64,000 nt of DNA, from the NCBI RefSeq assembly GCF_036370855.1, contig NC_088099.1, positions 23,279,501 through 23,343,500 of the forward strand, given 5' to 3'. The position numbers were made by a program, and so were the translations under genes. Source of the DNA: Dromaius novaehollandiae. Taxonomy: Eukaryota; Chordata; Aves; Casuariiformes; Dromaiidae. Under the pieces are notes generated by a model, which did not search any database, was not told the DNA's origin, and saw only the letters and a list, made by a program, of their open reading frames with translations. The number at the start of each line of letters is the position of its first letter. Positions within the stretch are counted from its first letter, which is position 1. Positions 12,301-24,650 of the stretch are shown piece by piece.

Positions 12301-13942
12301 TTTACATGTGGGAAGAAAAGGAAATGATTTTTGACATAGTGATTGCTACATTTCTGAATTTTGACTGATCAATTTTTTAATGCAAAATAACATATATTTG
12401 GGAAATTTTGAAACTCCTGACTATTGGTTTAATTGTAGCAAAGCACAATCTCAGGATGGTGGCAATATGTGACATTCATCATGTTTTGCTTCTTAAATTA
12501 TAATCATTACAATATTTTGACACAAGATCTCTATTTTTGTTAATATCATGTAATACAGGCAATAGTCACTTACGTGGTAGCTGTATAAGCTGGCAGTGAA
12601 CATTTTCAATTAAGAATTTGATCATATAAATACTAAGGTTTGCCTGCATGAGAAAGGTGATGAAAAGAGCTATAGGGGAGTAATTAATTCAGAGCTAAAT
12701 CATTTTTAGTTTGTCTCAGGGTGCATAGATGAAAAAATCCCCCAGGTTAGTGATAGTGAAATAGTTCATGTGCTTTAAGTTTATGGCCAATAAATAATGC
12801 TGTGGATTTAATGGGATCACTCATGTGAATTATGTTAATTTTGTGAACAAGTGTTTGAAGGACCAGGGTTTATTTTTAAACCCCTCTTACTGCTTGTGTT
12901 CCTGTCTAAGGTCCAGTTGAGCTCCGAATGAGAACAATAAGCTAGGACTTTGCACACATCCCTCCCATCCCAGATCCACATCTGAGCCTGCATATAAGCT
13001 GGACCAGGCACTAGATAAATGAACTATGTCGTCCCTATCATTTTTTCTATTTCTCACCTGATATGACACTTCTGAATATGTGACTACAGATAAGAAAACT
13101 GCATTAAGTATTATTAGAAGAGAGTTCCTCTTATAATCAGCTCCAACGTCTTCTCCTATACCAGGACGTATGATAAAAGAACCTATGGTCACTTAAACCC
13201 CATGCAATTCTAGTGCCTAAAGTTTACATGTTGTCCTGGAATACCTGTGGAGCAACATACTGCAACAAGAGACAATGAAATATCAGCCTCAGTGGAAATA
13301 ATCACATTAGCGTTTATGGGAGGCAGGACAAGCAGTTGTTCCTTTAGCTATGGCTGCTTGTATATTATTGCACATATGTTTTACTGCAGAGCCCCCCCCC
13401 CCCCCAATAATAATAACCAGTTTCTGTTATAGGAGGAATTTCAGTGTCTTTTTTGAGAGTGTTGAACGATCAGTTCAAAGATAGTGTTCTTCTTATCCTT
13501 CTTGTATAATCAAATAAAATATCAGGTATTTTGTTTACTAAAAGTCATTTTACCACTGTAGCACTAAATCCCCACACAACTGAAGTTTAAAGAGCATTCG
13601 ATATTCCCATCATTGAGGATAGCTTGTTGAAAAAAAATCCTAATGAAATGAATTGGACCTTATAAAATAGATTTTTAAACTGATACTGTATAAGAGCATT
13701 TCTATATTGCTGTAATATTTGAAAGCTTATCTTGTAGCAGTTTTATAGTTATATAAATAATCCTAAAAATATTAGAATCAGTCGTTATGGTTCTGGGTGT
13801 GTTACTTGAGACACATTCAGCATTTTGATCCATTTCCAAGATAATGATATCAGAATCCAATACTACTCCTACCCAAGGAAAACAGTCCATAAATCCTGGC
13901 TGTATATATTAGCAATAAAGTCAATTTGTTGCAAAATAAGGT
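9331..13942. other. Intergenic, no gene recognised
   Basis: Mostly AT-rich unique-looking sequence. A moderately GC-richer stretch at about 10,020-10,330 has overlapping open frames of 60-86 residues on both strands with no recognisable family. A C12 homopolymer lies at about 13,391-13,404. AATAAA occurs at about 12,789 on the plus strand without other signs of a transcript end. Confidence 0.5.
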
Positions 13943-14535
13943 TTAAAAAGAAATATGTGATGCTTTGGATGAATGGATGCTACCACTAAGAGAACGTGGG
14001 CCTCTGAGTATCGGTAGGGCTTTTAACAGAAACAAAGACCTTGTCATGGAGTCCAGGGGTATGTCTGCCTTACCAGCTGGTGACTGAGAGAGGCGAGCGC
14101 AAGGGTTTGATTTGCCATGATCTATTACGGTTCCAGCACCATGCGTCCATGTTTTGTCTTCACCAGCAGTGAACTTCGTGCCAGTTTCTGGCCCAGGCCT
14201 GGGGCAGCACTCACATGCAGGACAGGCTGCTGGAAGGCCTTGCACCCACGTTGCCCGGGGAGTGGTGAGGAGGATGGCCTGCAGCATGATGTCAGCCCTG
14301 GTTCCACCAGGAGGGAAAGGACGTTGTGCACGGGAGTGCCTACTGCCACACCCCAATTATACATCAAATTGGCACCAAAAAGAGCCCCTGCTGCACAATA
14401 AGTCACTAATGTAGGCTGTCCCTGAGTGTTTGTAGCTGGAAGCTGCGTGAAGTGATATACTTGTCCTTTGGGTGATGCAAACACAGGCTCCTGGGCTGAG
14501 GAGAAGCACCTCCTGCTTGATCCAGACAAAGACAC
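13943..14535 (-). other. Unassigned GC-richer block with two overlapping open frames
   Basis: Two minus-strand frames of 136 and 137 codons overlap (14,125-14,535 and 13,943-14,356). The block is GC-richer than its AT-rich surroundings. I do not recognise either product. No splice sites, poly(A) tail or target-site duplication that would prove a retrocopy are evident. Either chance frames in an old repeat or a frameshifted pseudogene would fit. Confidence 0.3.
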
Positions 14536-17240
14536 AACTGGGTTCAGGCAGGGACTATAACTTACTCCAGCTTTAGACTAATATAGTGCAATGAGATAAT
14601 TGCGACTGTGTAGCATTTCTTCCTTCTCACTGTGTTTTCTTCAGCTCATGGCACATTACCTCAGTGGGCTTGTGACATAAAGGTCTCCATAAATAATTTT
14701 CATTCCCTCCCCCAGCCATTTATTTTGTTCTGTCCTGGCTAGCTCTACTTTCTCAAGCTCAGCCAGAGAGATATTAATGCCACATGATTTTCATTTTATT
14801 TATATGCGAACAGTCTGAGGAGTAAAGGCTGATGGATTTTCCCACTACAAGGTGAATTAGTCCTTCCAGGAAATTTCCAGTTGCCTTTTTAATTCCTTCC
14901 TACAGCTGACTCAGCAAAATCTGAACTGCTTTTGTGTTGTCCCTTGGAGGTATGTCCCAGAGACTTGGACTGTCTCTGCAGCACTCAGTTAAACGGTGCC
15001 CGACAGTGTGCCTAGGCACTGGCATATGCTTGTCCAGGTTGTTAAACTGTCAGGAGGTTCCTGGCAGGCGTTGGACCCATGCCTACTAGCCCCCCCAGAC
15101 AATGTGCAGCAGAGTTCAGGAATTAACCTGCGCAGGCACCATTCCCATTAAGCATTTCTGGAGTCAAAACTACCATTCTGTTTTGGAGGCAAGGAGGGGT
15201 TTACTAACATAGATGAACCAGCTGGCCTCAGTCCCTGAGAATACTTTTTGTCACATTTAATTTATTAGTGTAGACTTTGTGTTCAGTTAAGAGCTCCATT
15301 TTCCTTGAGATTTTCTGATTGATACCCGTCACTGCACAGCATAGATACCTGACACTGCACAGCATACAGTATTCATAAAAGGTGTAAGAAGCACCGGGCA
15401 CAGCTTCATTTTGGGTTAGTAGTACAGGTATTATAACTGCAACTGGACAGTTAAAGTAGACACCAGACCAATCTTTTAAGAGCCCTAGACTCTTCCTGTG
15501 CTTTACGTAGCAGTAGAAATGGTGCTTAATGTGACAAGATCACTCAGCCATATAGCCAAGATACCACATACTACACAAACGCATGCCATGCAGACTGTTG
15601 CCTTTGGACTAGCTACATGGTTTGCCTCCAATTAATTTGCCTCTCCAAATATTTGTCTCCAATAAATTCATAGATATTTTAGAGGCTGAGAAGATCTTGC
15701 ATTGTATTTAGAACAGTCACAAGTGCTTTGCATGTACTTGGAGGTGATGCAATGATCATTGCTCAGATTAAATTTGATGAACTACTCGGCATGAGTACAG
15801 TGGCAGAACTTGATCTTGTGTAAGGAGCAGATGTGGAGAGGAGAAAATGAAATTCACTTGCAGTGGATAGCAACTTTTTGCAAAGGGGATTGATAATTAG
15901 CACCATATTCCATTATCTTAGTGAGTAAATGTATAGAGTGCACTGTGTCACACCATGAAAGGCTGAAGCTACTGCATGTCTGGACTATTTCTGTGCAGCT
16001 GTGTTACTTATAACACTCATCTATTAGTAGCAAGAAAGTTTATTAGACTATGTTTTAGAGAGGTTTAGCTGAAAAGAAGAAATGTATTCTAGTTTCCTTG
16101 ATAATAAGGGACCTTAACTAAAGGAGTTTGATATGTCAGTCACAAATGAGAGCAAATGGAAAGCTCTGTGACATGAACAGACACTCTGACTTTTTAATGC
16201 TGTGTTTCAGAGAAATTTAAACTTGCCATTGACCAGAGGACCTGATCCTTTATGCTCTTAAAGCTCTCTGTGATTTATGTGGAGCACAGGACTGACAAGA
16301 AATGCGGGCATAAATTGTTAACCTTTCCTACCCTTTCCTACAAATAGTCTTAATTCCTCATAGTATAAAAATATGCTCTCTTAGACTTTGGATTAAGAAC
16401 CTGTTTTTAATGTAGCTTTCTCAGTTCTTGCTCCAGCCATGGAGATATGTGATGTCAGTTGCATTCGCTTCATTTCGTAGGAGTGCAGATCTTGTGCTTA
16501 GTTTTATTATAATTACTGCTGCTGTGTGCTTGGTGACTCGTTCTTGTTAATTTGTGCTGGGCTGGGCATGCTAATAGCAGCGTTTCTGTGTGACAGGTTA
16601 CAGTTAGCTTGATCAAGACTTGCTGAATTACAGTCACTGTGGTAAGGCATATTTTCTCTGATAGCTGAATAAATTATTTCTGGTTTATTTTACATCTCTG
16701 TCAGGTTAATGATGAATAAATGAATTTTGTACCAGGGCTTTGAAATGTTTGTAATGCTTTCGCAAGACCAAGCCAAGTGCATTTTTGATTAAGTATTCCT
16801 GACCAAAGGATAGGAAGAGCTTTTGAGTTCCCCTTACTTAATATGAAGAATAATCATTTCTAGGGTTTGTGGGCCTCCATCCAGTGCTGTCATGCACTGT
16901 GGAGTGAATGCTGAGATTAAATAGTTTTCTAAAGATAGAAACACTGACAATGTGCTAATAGTTCCACTGTACCTTTGCAGAGGCTGACAGTGTCCTTGCA
17001 GATGACTGGTTCAAAGCACTGTTAGATTAAAGCCTTCTTGTCTGCTTTTATTCCTTTTTCTCCTCTGAATCTTTAATGTTGCATTTTCCTTTAGGACCCA
17101 CTGCTGTCTAGAGCTGGCTACTTCTGCTCCCAGTGTGAGGCATTATGTAGTTCTGTTTAGTGTCTGTTAGTGAGTTTGTATGGCTGTGAATCAAACACCA
17201 CTACACTTGCAGCATAGCAGAGCACACTTAAAATTGCTTC
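14536..17240. other. Intergenic, no gene recognised
   Basis: Unique-looking sequence. The only structure seen is a 23-base direct tandem duplication at 15,321-15,366 containing CACTGCACAGCATA twice. Confidence 0.5.
15321..15366 (+). repeat. Two-copy tandem duplication, 23-base unit
   Basis: The units at 15,321-15,343 and 15,344-15,366 differ at two positions and share the core CACTGCACAGCATA. No function is implied. Confidence 0.85.
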
Positions 17241-17790
17241 ATTTACAGTCTCAAGGACGGCAGCATGGTGGGATACTCACATTGTCTGAGATGCTTAATT
17301 TGGGCTGCAGCTTCACAGCGAGTTAAGCTGTAAGGGCTGGTTGTGCAGTGTGGCACCATTCTTGCTCTCCCCGCCTGCCTTTGTGCCTTCTCTGGCCCTT
17401 GCCCAGTTGTACCCTGAGCCGTTTCGGCACGCTGGCGCACACAGCAGCAAACTAACACGGCTCCAAAACGAGAGCGTTGGCCTGTGCGAACAGAGCCCAG
17501 GGAATTTCAGAGTCAGAGCAGAGGAGAGAGTGAGGCCATGGGAGTGTGGGGACACAGCAGGACCACCCTTGCTGCTGTTGGGCAGGCTCAACCGTCCCCT
17601 GAAGTCTCACTCCTGCCAGGAAGGTAATGTCACTGGGGCCTCCACGGGCAGCGGGGAGACACAGGCTCCCGTGAGGGTGGTTCTCAGCATGGCAGCTGTT
17701 TTTGTGCTGATGTGCAGGAGCCCATCTCTCACCAGTAGTGACAGAAGGTGCTTAAGCATACTAGGTGCCTGCACTATTTGATTATTCCTC
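17241..17790. other. GC-richer block with open frames, unassigned
   Basis: A 146-codon plus-strand frame (17,341-17,781) and a 92-codon minus-strand frame overlap in a block richer in GC than its flanks. Neither resembles a known family. It may be an old repeat or part of a non-coding transcript. Confidence 0.25.
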
Positions 17791-20700
17791 CTCTTTCTCT
17801 CTTTTCCCTTAGAGTCATTTGAACAAAATGTCCGCCATCATCAGGTTCAGAAATGACAACCATAAATAAAAGCTTTGACTAGAAATATTCTTTCTTGTTT
17901 ACTGATAGTAAACTTGCATAAACTTGAAGTTATTCAGCATGCCTGTGCTTTCAGTCTCTGCTAATCGCAGAATCTCAAACAAAATCTGCAGAGAACAGAG
18001 CTGCAGAAGCTCTGGCAGTTTTGAGACCAGTTAATCTCATTTTGATTCTCTCTCCATTATGGACTAGTGATATTTCTGATGTGTTGCCATACTTTATTCA
18101 AGATTATGTTCTCTATCTTGTGTGAGTCAGGAGAAGAAACTAAATGATCTAGGTGACCTAGTGCCTTCTGTGGGCTCCCCAAACTAATAGGAAAAAATGA
18201 CCGTTGTTACATGTTATTTGATTTTATCTGATGCAGATATTTGGATCTGTTGATTGGTCTGGGTTAATTAATCACTCAAACCTTGACTCTTCAAGAACCC
18301 TTGATGGAACTATGGCCTGATATGGCAATCTAGGTTTAAAAAACATATTTGACGTGGAGATCTTCCTCTGTTCTATCACTTGTTCTGATGTGAAGAGCGT
18401 GTGGAGTAAGAACCTTGATGCCTGTTCAGTAGTGCCTCCAGGGACTTCTCAGGTCTGTAAAGTATATGTCCACTTGTGTTCACAAGTGTGTGTAAGAATA
18501 AGCATAAGAAGTATTCTGTAGAGTGCTTTATTTGGAAACAGCTTTATTTCAAACATTTGATACCCCTTGTTGAATACTGTAATATTCTGAAGCAGTAGAG
18601 TTCTTACACGCGAGTTTGTTAGTTAAATATCTTAGCTTGCAATATTCACAGCCAGTAATCCTTCATCTTCCAGTACTTCAACTTCAGCTGGTCTCTTTCA
18701 TCTACAGAGCTGCTAGCGAAGAATGTCAAGAAAGGGATATATATTTACCATATAAAACCTGGCTCTCTTGATTTCAAATTCTTTCATTCTAGGTAGGACA
18801 GTCATCCTTCTGCGAACTTCTGGACATCTGAGTTTCAAAGGCTACTGATCTCCTCTCAGGATATTATGGACAAATCCTGCGAGTCTTTCAGCTACAGAGC
18901 ACAATAAGTCAGGAAATTTATATTTATTAAGCTTTGTTCCAGATTTAATGAGATACATATTAAGTATTTTCTAATTGGCTCTAAATTATAGTAATGCTCA
19001 GGTAGAGTATGAAAAGATCTGCAGCATGCCATTGAACAAAGGAACTAATACTGTATTTAGTGATCTCCTTTCATAAAGTAACGTTTCAGAATTCCTTCCT
19101 ATTCTATGAATTCAGACACACAGCTGAAGTTACTATGAGTTACCAGGTTACCATACATCAGCTGAGTTAGGGTAGCAATCTGTCAGTATGCTCTTAGTGT
19201 GTAGCAAATTCAAGTAATATGGCAAGAGTTCAACCCAAAAGATTGCATCAGCTTGCATTTGCTATTGACTAGTGTCAGTTAATGTGTTCACACATTAACT
19301 GAACTTACTACTGTGATGCATGATAATTTACGAAGCTGACATCATGTGTGTGAGCAGAAACTGCCTTTCAGTGGCAGGCGATGGCAAATTCTGACTTTAA
19401 GGATGAACACAGTCCAGCTGTGCTTCTTTATTGCAAGTACCAGAACTGCGAGAACTGCTTTTTACGCATGAGGTTAAATACCAGAAGGAATAGTATCCTC
19501 CCCTTGCTATCAAATAAACAGTCAAACCTGTCCTTTGTGTTAAGTTCTGGTGTAGCTTTGGCATTACAGTATGCCACATAAGTGTTTTTGGCGCACCATA
19601 GCATCGTTTCGTCTTTTCTTTTTTCATCCATTTTTTCTCCAGTGAGGGAGAAAACTCAGAAAACTGAGTGATGGAAGTATTTAATGATCCCACCATTAAT
19701 TCCTGGTATCCTGGCAAGAGGATATCAGAATGAATAATGCTAATGATTGTGACAGGATATTCTCTTCTGAGACAAGATTACTAGTTTTAAATTCTTCACT
19801 GTTCACTTTAGTCTCTGACAAGAGAGATTCTTTACAGCAAGTCTGTAGTTCAACAGCCTGCTAGGTTTCTCAGCTCTTGGCTAAGCTGTGAGTTGATTCT
19901 CTAAAAATGCCTCTTTCTACTTCTTACTATATTTTCTGTTAATTCTTATGTTACAGAACCATTTTCAAAAGCTTGTGAAATTGGAGTACAAAATCTGAAA
20001 TTTATGCACACTTTATATGCACATTTTATATAGTAGCTTCTTAGGTAGCCTTTGTATTAAGATTCTTAATGTTCCTTTCATCAAGCATCTAATTAAAATT
20101 ATTTTAAAATATTCATTATATTTTATTCTGCCAGGGTAAGCTGAAAGGGAAGTTACATAATGTCACCTAAAAAAACAATGATACAACCCAAAGTCTAATT
20201 TTTAAAGGTATCTTACCGATTTCTAGAAGGAAGTTTTCACTAGGCATTTGAACACTTCCGTCTTAGATTTACCTCCCTAAGGCAGTTCAGAGAGGCCACC
20301 TCTGCTTCTGTATTAGCTCATGAAACACAAGTAAGGAGATAGGTAAATAGAGAGGTTCCGGACATGGCATTTCCAAAGTGCAAGCTTTTTCTTTTCAAAG
20401 ATTGTTCCATGTGTCAGAATGTGATTTCACAAAGTTTTGTCCAGAGGTTTCATTGTCTCTTAAAATCTGTATTGTTTGCATTCATTTCTGTTCTGTTCTT
20501 TTTGATACAAATGTCCAGGTGGAGCTTAATCATCCTTGGAACTGGTAGAGTTGTATTCCACCCGCACCGACCTCTGTGTGAAGCTGCTAGCGTAGGCTCT
20601 GCAACTGTTACAAAAAGGTTCTCTTAAATTCTCTCAGCACTGAACCTGTTTATGTTTTCAGATATAGACCTGATATTCTCTGTTCTCACATGATTAGGAT

Positions 20701-23700
20701 GTGTGCAGTGTAGCACAGAAGTGTCTTTTTGCAGGATTTAGGAGGAGGCATAGGATGCCCCTCAACAGTGTGTGTGCTTTTATTATAGAAAATGAATATA
20801 ACGTTGTGTCGTTGAGTCATCTGTTAGCTGATTTAATTTATACTTTGTTTTCACGTTTTTAAGTGCCTAATGATTTTTTGTCAAGGAGGCAATGGTTTCA
20901 CTGTTATAAGGCATACTTAGAATTCTGCACTTGTTACCTGTTCTGTAATAGAATATTTTTGCAATTTCTGTTTGGAAATAAAGACTATTAGACATAGTTG
21001 TGAGCTTTTTTCTTTTTGAATTTTTGAGACATAACAATTAAAAATATACCTTTTGAGGTATACCAGTGCAAAAAATGCAGCAGTGTTATCTACTATTGGT
21101 ATATATATATGGACACTTCATTAAAAATGTATGAGGAAAAAACAAGCTGGGTATTTTGTATGTGGTGCATGTATAAATATATATTCCTTAAATAAGGCCT
21201 TCATATCATTTGCAATCTTTTTCATTCCAGGAATGGAACACAGTTAACCATCTTTTTTGTTATTTCTAATGACTTGGAATAATTTTATTTCTTATTTCAG
21301 CATACAGATTAAAGAAAAGCAAACAAGAAAAGGAACTAAAGAAACATCAAACAAAAATTGTTAAAGTTTTTCTTTAAAAATAGCTATGAAATTTGAAAAA
21401 AATCTCTGAAAGCAACTAACACGTTGAAAACAGTGAGTAGCTGAAAATGTGAAAACCATTGGATGTGAAAGTTTTTCACACATAATACTGACCATGAGTA
21501 CATGTAGTAGACATGTCTAGTAGATCTCTAGGCATGTTTTTGTGGCTTGCTTTTTTGTTTTTTTCTTTATTTAGGTTTTGGTTGTATGACATGTACACAC
21601 AGATACTTGACATGGATGAATTTTGAATGGACAAGTTTCAGAGAAAACATTTTCCCTCAGTGGATTTACCTTTTACTTTTGGGCAAGAGAAGGCCATATA
21701 GTTTCTGTGCTACTTACCATGACTTCTCCAAAGAGAAGCTGACTGTCTCATCAAACCAGGTCAAATACGTACATGCAGTTGTTTTGTGTGCGGACTATTA
21801 TCCTTTAGGGCCCTCTAGGGACTGAACTCAATTGCCAAATTTTACTGCAGTCAGAACAGAGGACTAGGAGTGAAAGGTTTTATTTGACCTCGTAGACCAC
21901 CAAATGCCTTCTGCCCAAAGATGAAGATGGGGTGGATGTGGCCTCTTTCCTTCCCATAATGTGTCAATGTTTCATAAGTGATCAAAACCAAAGGGTTTAT
22001 TTTGCTATGCAAACAGCTGGAATTGCTAATGTGAGTAATACAGATGCAAATATGTCCTCATAACCTGTGTCATTTCTAAAGCAGAAGTGCATTTCTGCAG
22101 TGAAAGGAGAGTACTTCAAAATGAGCTTAGCCAGCTCGAATATTTAGCTGATGAGATGTCCTTTAACATGGAATATTTGACACAAAATTATGAGATATCA
22201 GACACTAGTTTGGCAAGAGAAAGCCACAAGGGACATGCTATTAGCTGCACTGGTGTCAGATCAGTGCCAGTGATCAGTGCTCGGCTATGTAGACCTGTCT
22301 TTGAAAACATCCAGTTACTGTGAATGAAAACTTGATGGACTGTTAACCTGGGGTGTGGAGGGCAGGAGATATCTTAGTCTCCTCAAAAACGATTTGAAGT
22401 CTTTGAGCAAGTTTCCCTACAGACTTCTATTTCCTTGGAATCTATAAAACTGCTTTTTTGACTTAGACAAGTTTCTGCCCTTGCTCCTTGTTTAAATTCA
22501 CCTCCAGCTAAACAGCATCCTGCTGTTTGCCATTGCTTGGACTTCAGTTGGAAAGAAGACCACCACCTGGTGGTTGAGAGAGCCCAAGTGACAGGATCGC
22601 TTGTTCCGTGTGCAGACTATGAGCTGTCCCAGACAAAGCATTGCCTCTTCCTGATCCCCTGCTGAGCAGGGGAGCAGTCTGAAAAAAGCTGACTGGGAAA
22701 GAGGAGAAAGGGACAGAAATGGCTATACCTCTGCGTTCACCTCTCAGTCAGTCAGTCGCAGTGCCTCCAGATCACAGCAAGCAGCAATCGCATGCTCTGA
22801 CGGCAGGACATCTGCCGGTAAGAAGGCACTCCTGTTAGCAGGGCACTTGCTCACTGGGCTTAGGAGAATTTATGAAGGAATGTTGCTGGGAGCAGCAAGA
22901 TTGGCCAAGACTAGCTTTGGTTTTTCTCCTTCCTCAAAATATTGTTAGGCAAGAAGCGGCATGTGAAGTTACTGCAGTATAAGGGCAATCGCAGTTCACT
23001 GGGTTAGGTGTAGGGCAAGAATGGACAAAGTCTAGTCCTCAAGCTGAAAGCTATGGCGATGGGCTGGTGGAATTTGGGTCATGACTACCTCACAGCCAGT
23101 GGCTGGGAAAATATGCATATGGGCTGAAGAGGACATTGAGCATTTCAAAAAGAGAGCAGAGATTGCCTCCTCCTCGAGGATCCTAGTATGCCTGTGTTCT
23201 AGTATTTGAGTATGCCTGTTTTTTGAGATGCATGTGCATCTGTGTTTCTGAGGCATGTAAGCTGTAGCTTGCCTCTTCCACCCTGTATCAAATGTCTGTA
23301 TCATCCTTAATCTGTGGCCAGAGCCAATTAATCGTGAACAAGAGTGCTAAGGTCTCAGGGCCTGCACAGAGTGATAGACGGAACTATATCTGGTTAATGG
23401 AGATACCATAATGAAAGCATTAGCTCGTAAGTATATAAATGTGGCTGAAACTCTTTTATCGTGTAAGTGAAAGTAGAGAGAGCCCAGCGAGGACTGAATT
23501 TAAGCTGCTGTCTGTTTCCTGCAGCACAGGGAAGCAAAGATGAATTAGTCCAGAAGCTCGCATCACATCCTGCCACTCTCACTGGAGGAAGAAATGCTGG
23601 ATGGGCTGGGAAAAAGATAGAAGCATTAAAAGTGGAATAACTTTCATCTTCTAAATTACTTTATCAGGTATTCTGAGAAACATTAAGGGAAAAAATAATC

Positions 23701-24570
23701 TGACTGAATTCTTAAAGCTGTGCTGCTTGTGTAACTCCAAACTTGCAAGGGCATTAGTTGTTTTTGTTTAGCTTTTAATCTCCTTTATTAAAAGTATAAT
23801 TGCTTTTGTGCTATGTGTTGAGTTTTGCCTGAGTCAAAAGCTCAGTATTGGTTCCTCTGTTTGAACTACATCTCTAAAACTGATATTTCACCCTGAACAA
23901 TATATATTACAGAAACACTGCCGTGAGCCTAGACATGAACGTGGGAGTGGACTGCAGTCCAGTGCTGTCTCTCCAGTCAAGCAGAGCCCTGGCACAGCTT
24001 CAGCAGCAGGGCTGTTATGGACTCCTAAGACCATTTCCAGAGAGGTAGAATTATCTGAGGTCTGAATCACCTGTAGTGAAGGAAGGAATTGAGCTGGATG
24101 GTGTGCTGCCTTGGTGAGTGACCTAAAACTGGAGTATGCTATGAAAGAGGACCATACAATGCTTATCCTAGCTGGATTTTAAATGAGTCAGTTCCAATTT
24201 TCCAAAATACAGATTTGTTACATTCTCAGTAAAAGTTCCAAGCTGGTTCCAGAGAAGATAAAAATGTTCTCTGAGGCACTGGATTAGGCGTATAAAAGAC
24301 AAGATTTAAGATAGTCTGGACATGCTTGTTTATGATACATAGTGGGGAAATGTTACAATGGAAATACAGAGGGGTGGGATTATTCACATGAAGTAGTACA
24401 GGAAGAGATCTGAAATGGGAGATTATGGTAATCTGACACTGAACACACTGTAATATGCTAAATTGTTCTTCATCAAATGCTGGTATAGAATGACTTCCTT
24501 TAGAAAAGCTAGAAAATTTGAATTACTGGATGGGCCAGAATGGGAGGCCCATCGAGCAGCTCTGACACTG
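17791..24570. other. Intergenic, no gene recognised
   Basis: AT-rich sequence with only short chance frames. One transcript-end-like signal is seen at about 20,976 (AATAAA followed by a GT- and T-rich stretch) and is listed separately. Confidence 0.5.
20976..21020 (+). promoter_or_regulatory. Candidate polyadenylation site (AATAAA plus GT/T-rich downstream)
   Basis: AATAAA at about 20,976 is followed within 25-40 bases by TTGTGAGCTTTTTTC, the usual order of hexamer and GU/U-rich element. The preceding few hundred bases are AT-rich and 3'-UTR-like. No coding exon for such a transcript is recognised. It lies about 13 kb past the ST8SIA6 stop. Confidence 0.25.
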
Positions 24571-24650
24571 GTCTGCTGGCTGGTCTTGGGCATGTCACTT
24601 TGCTGTAAAGCTGAGCTAGACAGTGGAAGGAAAAGCCTGTGATTCATCTC
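24570..24650 (-). repeat. Possible MIR-like SINE fragment
   Basis: GGTCTTGGGCATGTCACTTTG resembles the MIR core 'ccttgggcaagtcactta' in reverse-element orientation. It is short and the rest is diverged, so the call is weak. Confidence 0.3.
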
